64,000 nt of DNA from JBHJHP01 sp042219825 (GTDB lineage Bacteria > Bacteroidota > Bacteroidia > Bacteroidales > UBA5342). This document shows, piece by piece, positions 51,201-57,915 of this stretch. Each line of letters opens with the position of its first letter. Positions within the stretch are counted from its first letter, which is position 1. Location: positions 1-64,000 of the forward strand of contig NZ_JBHJHQ010000002.1 of assembly GCF_042219825.1 (NCBI RefSeq). Direction: 5' to 3'. A model generated the notes under the pieces. It was not told where the DNA came from. It did no database searches and worked only from the letters and a program-made list of their open reading frames with translations. A program made the position numbers and the translations under genes.

Positions 51201-52503
51201 TGTATTATCGACACATACTATTCCTTACGGTTCAAAATTGTATATTAAGCCTGGAGCTGCTATTGAGAAGAATACCAAGATTTGTGAATGGGATCCTTAT
51301 AATGCGGTGATTATTTCAGAAATGGCTGGTAAAGTTCAGTTTGAAAACGTTATTGACGGTGTTACCTATAAGCGTGAATCTGATGAACAAACCGGTTTAA
51401 GTGAAAAGATTATCACCGAGACCAAGGATAAGAACAAAATACCAAGTATGCAGATTGTAAATGATAAAGGTGATGTCCTTAAATCATACAACCTGCCGGT
51501 TGGCGCTCACATTTCTATCCAGGAAGGAACAGAAGTTAAAAGTGGTCAGATTTTGGTGAAAATTCCACGTGCAGTAGGTAAGGCGGGTGATATCACTGGT
51601 GGTCTTCCGCGTGTTACCGAGCTGTTTGAAGCAAGAAATCCATCTAACCCTGCTGTTGTAGCTGAAATTGATGGTGAAGTATCATTCGGTAAAATTAAAC
51701 GTGGTAACCGCGAGATTGTAATTACTTCCAAGGCTGGTGAAGTTAAGAAATACCTTGTGCCACTTTCCAAGCAGATCCTTGTTCAGGAGAACGATTATAT
51801 CAGGGCAGGTACTCCGCTTTCAGATGGGGCTACTACTCCAAACGATATTTTAAATATCAAAGGTCCTACAAAGGTTCAGGAATATATCGTGAATGAAGTA
51901 CAGGATGTGTACCGTCTGCAGGGTGTGAAAATTAACGATAAGCACTTTGAGGTTATCGTACGTCAGATGATGCGTAAGGTATACATTGAAGATCCAGGTG
52001 ATACGATCTTCCTTGAAAAACAAATTGTTGACAAAAATGAGTTCATGGAAGAGAATGACCATATCTGGGGTAAAAAAGTTGTAGTTGAAAAAGGTGATTC
52101 CACAACACTCAGAGAGGGTCAGATAGTTACAGCGCGTCGTTTGCGTGATGAAAACAGTCAGCTGAAACGCCGTGACCTGAAACCGGTTGACTCAAGGGAT
52201 GCCATTCCTGCAACTTCCAGTCAGGTGTTACAGGGTATTACACGTGCTGCTCTGCAGACTAAATCATTTATGTCTGCTGCATCATTCCAGGAAACTACAA
52301 AGGTTCTGAACGAAGCCGCCATCAATGGTAAGGTAGATGATCTGGAAGGTCTGAAAGAAAATGTTATATGCGGCCACCTGATACCTGCTGGTACCGGTTT
52401 GAGAGAATATGAAAAACTGGTCGTAGGTTCAAAGGAAGAGTATGAAAAACTGGTTAATGCCAGAAAAAACATTACAGATTCTGTGGAAGCTTTAGGTGAG
52501 TAA
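48214..52503 (+). CDS. rpoC: DNA-directed RNA polymerase subunit beta'
   Basis: The catalytic-core beta' subunit, 1429 residues. The N-terminal zinc site is [20 protein letters not shown]. The active-site metal loop is [12 protein letters not shown], the clamp/bridge region includes [19 protein letters not shown], and a second cysteine cluster is [13 protein letters not shown]. No inserted domain is obvious. It ends the tRNA-tuf-to-rpoC gene string at a strong terminator. Confidence 0.99.
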   Translation: [1429 protein letters not shown]

Positions 52504-52524
52504 AAACACGTAAAACTATAGATT

Positions 52525-52554
52525 AAGGGTGTCTTTTTAAGACACCCTTTTTTT
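52525..52554 (+). terminator. Terminator after rpoC
   Basis: AAGGGTGTCTT (52525-52535) and AAGACACCCTT (52539-52549) form a perfect stem followed by a T run. Confidence 0.93.
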
Positions 52555-52578
52555 GTATCTTAGCGAAAAAGTTACAAC

Positions 52579-52899
52579 ATGGAAAATAAACAGGATAAAA
52601 AGGGACAGATTAACATCGAGCTTACAGAAGAAGTAGCACAGGGAACATATTCAAACCTTGCAATCATAACACATTCAAGCAGTGAATTTGTAGTGGATTT
52701 TGTAAGAATTATGCCGGGAATACCAAAAGCAAAAGTGAAATCGAGAATTGTATTGACTCCTGAACATGCAAAGCGATTAATGCTGGCATTACAGGAAAAC
52801 ATTAAAAAGTTTGAATCATTTCACGGAACCATTGATCTGCCCGAAGGTGGTAACAATCATAATATTCCAATGGGTTTCGGACCACAGGGTGAAGCATAG
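52579..52899 (+). CDS. DUF3467 protein
   Basis: A 106-residue cytosolic protein of the DUF3467 family, common beside rpoC in Bacteroidota. Visible landmarks are YSNLAIITHSSSEFVVDFVRIMPGIPKAKVKSRIVLTPEHAKRLMLALQENI, read in sections, and an acidic C-terminus. The role is unknown. It begins 25 bases after the rpoC terminator. TATCTTAG at 52556-52563 resembles the mraZ -7 element, so it may have its own promoter. Confidence 0.85.
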   Translation: MENKQDKKGQINIELTEEVAQGTYSNLAIITHSSSEFVVDFVRIMPGIPKAKVKSRIVLTPEHAKRLMLALQENIKKFESFHGTIDLPEGGNNHNIPMGFGPQGEA

Positions 52900-52967
52900 C
52901 CTCAATAACCTGAAGTTTTATAATGCTGTTTTACAGGTAATTCTGATCTGAAAAACAGTGTTTTTGA

Positions 52968-52975
52968 TAGATTTG
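52968..52975 (+). promoter_or_regulatory. Probable -7 promoter element for argH
   Basis: TAGATTTG matches TAnnTTTG, 53-59 bases before the argH start. A TCTG lies 17 bases upstream (52947-52950) as a poor -33 candidate. Confidence 0.45.
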
Positions 52976-53033
52976 CATTCCCAATATCATATTGAATGCC
53001 TATCTGAATTTATTTACCTCTTATTTGATGATT

Positions 53034-54368
53034 ATGAAATTATGGCAAAAAAATGTATCAGTAAATGATATGGTAGAATCCTTTACAGTTGGAAAGGATA
53101 GGGAACTTGACTATTATCTGGCTGAGTCAGATGTACTGGGTTCATTAGCACATATTACTATGCTGAACCGGATTAATCTGATCAGTGACGAGGAATTGCC
53201 GGTGCTTCAACAGGAATTGAGGAACATATTCAGAGAAATTCATTCGGGTAAATTTAAGATAGAGGAGGGAATTGAGGATGTACATTCTCAGGTGGAGTTT
53301 TTACTGACCGAGAGATTGGGGGATATCGGTAAAAAGATTCACAGCGGGCGTTCACGAAATGATCAGGTGTTGGTTGATCTCAAAATATTTACCAGGAAAC
53401 AGATTGAAATTCTTGCGGACAATGTTAAAGTTCTTTTTGAGTTGTTACAGGATTTAAGTGAAAAATATAAGGATGTATTACTGCCTGGTTATACGCATCT
53501 TCAGGTTGCAATGCCTTCGTCATTTGGTTTATGGTTTGGCGCTTATGCCGAAAGTCTGGCAGATGATTTACAATTGCTTCTGGCAGCATGGAACATAACG
53601 AACCGAAATCCACTAGGGTCAGCTGCAGGATATGGGGCATCTTTCCCCTTAAAAAGACAGTTGACAACAGATTTACTGGGATTTGATACCATGAATTATA
53701 ATGTGGTATATGCACAGATGGGAAGAGGAAAAATGGAGAAAACAGTTGGTTTTGCTTTAGCAGGGATAGCAGCAACACTGGGACGTTTTGCTATGGATGC
53801 CTGTTTGTATTCCAGCCAGAATTTCGGGTTTATTACTTTGCCGGATGCGTTTACAACGGGGTCAAGTATTATGCCGCATAAAAAGAATCCTGATGTATTT
53901 GAGTTGGTTAGGGCAAAATGTAATATAATTCAGGCTACACCTTTCACCATAAATTCAGTAGCAACAAATCTGCCTTCCGGTTATTTCAGGGATATGCAGA
54001 TAATTAAGGAGGTCTTTATCCCATCATTTGATGAATTGAATAAGTGCCTGGAAATTTCGGTTCATACTTTGAAGGAAATCAAAATTAATGATGCTATTCT
54101 GGCGGACGATAAGTATTCATATATGTTCAGTGTGGAGGAAGTAAATAAACTGGTTCTGGCTGGCGTACCTTTCAGGGAAGCATACAAAAAAGTTGGTCTG
54201 GACATTGAAGCTGGTAATTATCATCCAGAAAAGAAGGTTGTTCATACGCATGAAGGAAGTATCGGGAATCTTTGCAATACGGATATTGCATCTTATTTCG
54301 ATAGTGTCTTTGGAAAGTTCACCTTCGAAAAGGTAAAAAAGGCTTTAGATGCTTTGGTTGGAGAGTAA
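53034..54368 (+). CDS. argH: Argininosuccinate lyase
   Basis: Cleaves argininosuccinate to arginine and fumarate, the last step of arginine synthesis. It belongs to the fumarase/aspartase superfamily. The signature loop is GSSIMPHKKNPD. Other family parts are KIHSGRSRNDQV, PGYTHLQVAMPSSFG, and NPLGSAAGYGASFPL. With the ATG at 53034 it is 444 residues and starts MKLWQKN, as relatives do. An ATG two codons earlier (53028) is possible. A TTG at 52992 adds a hydrophobic segment and is unlikely. No other arginine gene is nearby. Confidence 0.95.
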   Translation: MKLWQKNVSVNDMVESFTVGKDRELDYYLAESDVLGSLAHITMLNRINLISDEELPVLQQELRNIFREIHSGKFKIEEGIEDVHSQVEFLLTERLGDIGKKIHSGRSRNDQVLVDLKIFTRKQIEILADNVKVLFELLQDLSEKYKDVLLPGYTHLQVAMPSSFGLWFGAYAESLADDLQLLLAAWNITNRNPLGSAAGYGASFPLKRQLTTDLLGFDTMNYNVVYAQMGRGKMEKTVGFALAGIAATLGRFAMDACLYSSQNFGFITLPDAFTTGSSIMPHKKNPDVFELVRAKCNIIQATPFTINSVATNLPSGYFRDMQIIKEVFIPSFDELNKCLEISVHTLKEIKINDAILADDKYSYMFSVEEVNKLVLAGVPFREAYKKVGLDIEAGNYHPEKKVVHTHEGSIGNLCNTDIASYFDSVFGKFTFEKVKKALDALVGE

Positions 54369-54389
54369 AAAAAAATAAAATAATTGGTT

Positions 54390-55727
54390 ATGGTTGAGAA
54401 TTTATCAGATTTAGTTTATAACGCCTGTCAGATAGATAAGGGGTTATATAATACTTACAATGTCAAACGTGGTTTGCGAAATGCAGATGGATCTGGTGTT
54501 TTGGTTGGATTAACTAACATTGGCGACGTGGTAGGGTACGTGAAAGAAAATGATAAAATAGTACCAGTTGACGGGAAACTATTTTATCGTGGAGTGGAAG
54601 TAAGTGATCTGGTTCACGGATTTCAAAAATGTGGTCGACACGGATTTGATGAGACCGCATATTTGCTGCTAACCGGAAAACAGCCGACTAAAACAGATCT
54701 CCATGAGTTTTCGGATTATTTAACCACGTTAAGGGACCTGCCGCAGTTCTTTTCCAAAAACATGATCCTTTCACTTCGTGGTCAGGATGTAATGAATATG
54801 TTGGCAAGATCTGTTTTAAGCCTTTATGCGGAGGATCCGAAAGCAGAAGATTACAGCCTTCCAAACCTGATTGATCAGTCCCTTAACCTGATTGCTAAAT
54901 TTCCTGTAATTACTGCCTATGCATATTATGGTATGCGGCACTCATATCAAAGAAAATCTTTGATAATCAGACATCCGCAACCGGATTTAAGTACAGCAGA
55001 AAACTTTCTTTACATGTTGAAAGGACGTGATTATACTGCACTGGAAGCTTCTGTCCTTGACCTTTGTCTTGTACTACATGCAGAACATGGAGGAGGTAAT
55101 AATTCATCGTTTACCACACGTGTTGTAAGTTCTTCTCAAACAGATACATATTCTGCAATAGGCGCTGCAATCGGGTCTTTAAAGGGGCGTTTGCACGGTG
55201 GTGCCAACCTGAAGGTTCTTGAAATGATGAAGAACATCAAAAAGAATGTAAAGCACTGGGATGATGAAGCTGAAGTAGCTGCTTACCTGATGAAAATTCT
55301 AAAAGGTGAAGCTTTCGACGGTTCAGGAAAAATATATGGTATCGGACATGCCATCTATACTAAATCGGATCCGCGTGCTGTCCTTCTGAAAGAACAGGCA
55401 AGGATGCTGGCGGAGGAAAAAGGAAACCTTGATGAATACTATTTATATAACACGGTAGAGAGACTTGCTCCGGAGGTATTTTCTACATTTAAAGGAGGAA
55501 GTTCCAAAACAGTTTCGGCCAATGTGGACTTTTATTCAGGTTATGTGTATAACAGCATAAAAATTCCAAAAGAGTTATTTACTCCAATTTTTGCAGTTGC
55601 TCGTATTACGGGGTGGTGTGCTCACAGAATAGAAGAGGTAACATTCCAGAGCAGAAGAATTATTCGTCCTGCTTATAAGAATGTTTCACCCAGGCAGGAT
55701 TATATAACTTTATCAGAGAGAGAATAA
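54390..55727 (+). CDS. Citrate synthase family protein
   Basis: Condenses acetyl-CoA with oxaloacetate, or propionyl-CoA in the 2-methylcitrate branch. It is 445 residues from the ATG at 54390. The active-site region LVLHAEHGGGNNSSFTTRV holds the first histidine. GSLKGRLHGGAN and GIGHAIYTKSDPRA hold the second, and NVDFYSGYVY the catalytic aspartate. The long N-terminal region (RGLRNADGSGVLVGLTNIGDV) is characteristic of the citrate/methylcitrate synthases of anaerobes. Citrate versus methylcitrate is not resolvable here. It is a single gene with its own terminator, 21 bases after argH. Confidence 0.9.
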   Translation: MVENLSDLVYNACQIDKGLYNTYNVKRGLRNADGSGVLVGLTNIGDVVGYVKENDKIVPVDGKLFYRGVEVSDLVHGFQKCGRHGFDETAYLLLTGKQPTKTDLHEFSDYLTTLRDLPQFFSKNMILSLRGQDVMNMLARSVLSLYAEDPKAEDYSLPNLIDQSLNLIAKFPVITAYAYYGMRHSYQRKSLIIRHPQPDLSTAENFLYMLKGRDYTALEASVLDLCLVLHAEHGGGNNSSFTTRVVSSSQTDTYSAIGAAIGSLKGRLHGGANLKVLEMMKNIKKNVKHWDDEAEVAAYLMKILKGEAFDGSGKIYGIGHAIYTKSDPRAVLLKEQARMLAEEKGNLDEYYLYNTVERLAPEVFSTFKGGSSKTVSANVDFYSGYVYNSIKIPKELFTPIFAVARITGWCAHRIEEVTFQSRRIIRPAYKNVSPRQDYITLSERE

Positions 55728-55731
55728 ATTG

Positions 55732-55758
55732 AAAAAGGGTGGCGAGCGCCACCCTTTT
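55732..55758 (+). terminator. Terminator after the citrate synthase gene
   Basis: GGGTGGC and GCCACCC pair around GAGC, flanked by A and T runs that extend the stem. It lies five bases after the stop codon. Confidence 0.88.
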
Positions 55759-56069
55759 ACCCATTTAACCTAAACCTTAACTATGAAAAAATCTACCTGT
55801 TTTGTAGGTTTCAAAATTATGACTTTTTTAAAACATAAACCAAACCTTCTACGTTAATCTTTGTTAAGCTGTTTAATTGAATTATAAATACTTATATGTT
55901 TTTTATTCATATTAATAGCGGGCTTTTTCAGGATTAACGATTCACGTTATTCTTTATTTTTTTGATGACTGATTTTCAGTTTATTTCATCGATAATGATG
56001 ATAAAAGAAATGTAAAAAATATAAAGGTTTTTTGCAACTCAAACCCCTTATAATATTACGTTTTATTAT
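55759..56069. other. Intergenic region with a possible 24-codon open frame
   Basis: No firm gene is visible. A short frame at 55783-55857 starts ATGAAAAAA, follows the pyrimidine/adenine-rich AACCTAAACCTTAACT, and encodes MKKSTCFVGFKIMTFLKHKP and four more residues. It could be a small peptide, a gene remnant or part of an RNA. The rest is AT-rich without repeats or hairpins I can support. Confidence 0.35.
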
Positions 56070-56100
56070 TTTGAAAAGTGAACTTTTATCATTAATTTTG
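56070..56100 (+). promoter_or_regulatory. Promoter of the rimP-nusA-infB operon
   Basis: TTTG (56070-56073), a 19-base spacer, and TAATTTTG (56093-56100) match the Bacteroidota consensus. The leader to the rimP ATG is about 50 bases. Confidence 0.8.
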
Positions 56101-56119
56101 CGCCGCAATGTGATCTGAG

Positions 56120-56144
56120 TAGGGGACAAGTTGTCCCCTATTTT
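56120..56144 (+). promoter_or_regulatory. Attenuator-like hairpin in the rimP leader
   Basis: TAGGGGACAA (56120-56129) and TTGTCCCCTA (56131-56140) form a perfect inverted repeat with TTTT after it. It begins about 13 bases after the predicted transcription start and ends 18 bases before the rimP start codon. It looks like a terminator or an RNA-protein target that controls the operon. Confidence 0.65.
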
Positions 56145-56158
56145 ATTACTTAAATGAG

Positions 56159-56626
56159 ATGATAACAAAGGATCAGATAGAAAATATTATTTCTGAAAAA
56201 CTTGTTCAGGATGATGTGTTTATTGTTGATTTAAACGTTACTGCTTCCAATAAAATTACATTGCACATTGATTCTGACACAGGAGTTGATATTGATTATT
56301 GTGTTGCAGTCAGCAGGTTGATCGAAGGGAGTTTTGACAGGGAAACGGACGATTTTGATCTTGAAGTGTCTTCAGCCGGATTGAGCCAGCCTTTCAAGGT
56401 TTTTCGTCAGTATAAAAAGAATGTTGGTAAGGATGTAACTGTGACACCTAAAAATGGTAAACCATTAACAGGTTTGCTTAAAGGTGTAAATGAAGATGGT
56501 ATTGAGCTTCAGACAACAGAGAAGTTAGCCATTGAAGGCAAAAAAAAGAAAGAAATTGTTGACGTGGTTCATAAGCTGTCGTTTGATGAAATTGCAAAAA
56601 CTGAAGTAGTTATAAAGTTTAAATAG
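56159..56626 (+). CDS. rimP: Ribosome maturation factor RimP
   Basis: Needed for 30S subunit assembly. It is 155 residues in two parts: an alpha/beta N-terminal domain (NKITLHIDSDTGVDIDYCVAVSRLIEGSFD, with LEVSSAGLSQPFK) and an SM-like C-terminal barrel (KNVGKDVTVTPKNGKPLTGLLKG). It leads the conserved rimP-nusA-infB operon, behind a leader with a strong hairpin. Confidence 0.95.
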   Translation: MITKDQIENIISEKLVQDDVFIVDLNVTASNKITLHIDSDTGVDIDYCVAVSRLIEGSFDRETDDFDLEVSSAGLSQPFKVFRQYKKNVGKDVTVTPKNGKPLTGLLKGVNEDGIELQTTEKLAIEGKKKKEIVDVVHKLSFDEIAKTEVVIKFK

Positions 56627-56634
56627 AATGTAAG

Positions 56635-57873
56635 ATGGACAACATTAATCTTATTGATACATTTTCTGAGTTTAAAGAATTAAAAAATATTGACAGGGCC
56701 ACGATGACCAGTGTGCTTGAAGATGCTTTCAGAAGTGCACTCAGAAAGCTTTTTGACACGGATGAGAACTTTGATATCATTATCAACCCTGATAAGGGAG
56801 ACTTTGAGATATGGCGAAACAGGGAAGTTGTGGAAGATGGGAAAGTAGAAAATCCAAATCTACAGATTGCTTTATCTGATGCAAAAAAAATTGATGAAGA
56901 TTATGAAGTTGGTGAAGAGGCAACCGATGAGGTTAAGCTGATTGACTTTGGCCGTCGCGCTATTTTAAATCTCAGACAAAGTCTGGCTTCACTGATATTA
57001 GAATTGGAGAAAGATAATCTCTACGGAAAATATAAGGAAAGAGTTGGGGATATTGTTACTGCAGAAGTATACCAGGTATGGAAAAAAGAGATACTTTTAC
57101 TCGATGATGAAGGAAACGAATTGATTTTACCGAAATCTGAGCAGATTCCATCGGATTATTTCAGAAAGGGTGACGCTGTAAGAGCTGTGGTTGCCAAAGT
57201 TGAAATGCGTAACAATACACCGGTCATAATACTGTCAAGAACATCTCCGGTGTTCCTGGAAAGGTTATTTGAATTAGAAGTTCCGGAGATTTTTGATGGC
57301 CTTATCACCATCAAGAAAATCGTTCGTATTCCAGGAGAAAGAGCAAAAGTGGCGGTGGAGTCTTATGATGAACGTATTGATCCGGTTGGTGCCTGTGTAG
57401 GAATGAAAGGTGCCAGAATTCACGGTATTGTAAGAGAATTAAGAAACGAAAATATTGATGTCATTAATTTTACCAATAATACGTCACTTTTTATTTCAAG
57501 ATCTTTGAGTCCTGCTAAGATTTCATCCATAAAATTTGATGAAGAGACTCTAAAGGCTGAAGTTTATCTGAGACCGGATGAGGTTTCACTGGCTATTGGT
57601 AAAGGCGGATTAAATATTAAACTCGCCAGCCAGTTAACGGGGTATGATATTGATGTTTACAGAGAGGTTGATGCAGTAGATGAGGAAGATGTTTCTCTGG
57701 ATGAATTCTCTGATGAAATTGAAGAATGGGTAATCGACGAGCTTAGAGCTATCGGGTGTGATACTGCAAAAAATGTGCTGGAACTTTCATTTGAAGAGCT
57801 TGTTAAGCGTACAGACCTGGAAGAAGAAACGGTTGCAGATGTACTCAAAATATTAAAATCCGAGTTTGAATAA
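56635..57873 (+). CDS. nusA: Transcription termination/antitermination protein NusA
   Basis: Binds RNA polymerase and promotes pausing and termination. It is 412 residues. The N-terminal polymerase-binding domain is followed by an S1 domain (YKERVGDIVTAEVYQVWKKEILLLDDEG) and two KH domains (DPVGACVGMKGARIHGIVREL; LRPDEVSLAIGKGGLNIKLASQLTGYDID). An acidic C-terminal helical part ends DVLKILKSEFE. It lacks the full pair of repeats at the E. coli C-terminus. It starts eight bases after rimP. Confidence 0.97.
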   Translation: MDNINLIDTFSEFKELKNIDRATMTSVLEDAFRSALRKLFDTDENFDIIINPDKGDFEIWRNREVVEDGKVENPNLQIALSDAKKIDEDYEVGEEATDEVKLIDFGRRAILNLRQSLASLILELEKDNLYGKYKERVGDIVTAEVYQVWKKEILLLDDEGNELILPKSEQIPSDYFRKGDAVRAVVAKVEMRNNTPVIILSRTSPVFLERLFELEVPEIFDGLITIKKIVRIPGERAKVAVESYDERIDPVGACVGMKGARIHGIVRELRNENIDVINFTNNTSLFISRSLSPAKISSIKFDEETLKAEVYLRPDEVSLAIGKGGLNIKLASQLTGYDIDVYREVDAVDEEDVSLDEFSDEIEEWVIDELRAIGCDTAKNVLELSFEELVKRTDLEEETVADVLKILKSEFE

Positions 57874-57915
57874 GATTTTCGGATTTACAATTAATTAATT
57901 TAGGCGTATTTGTTT

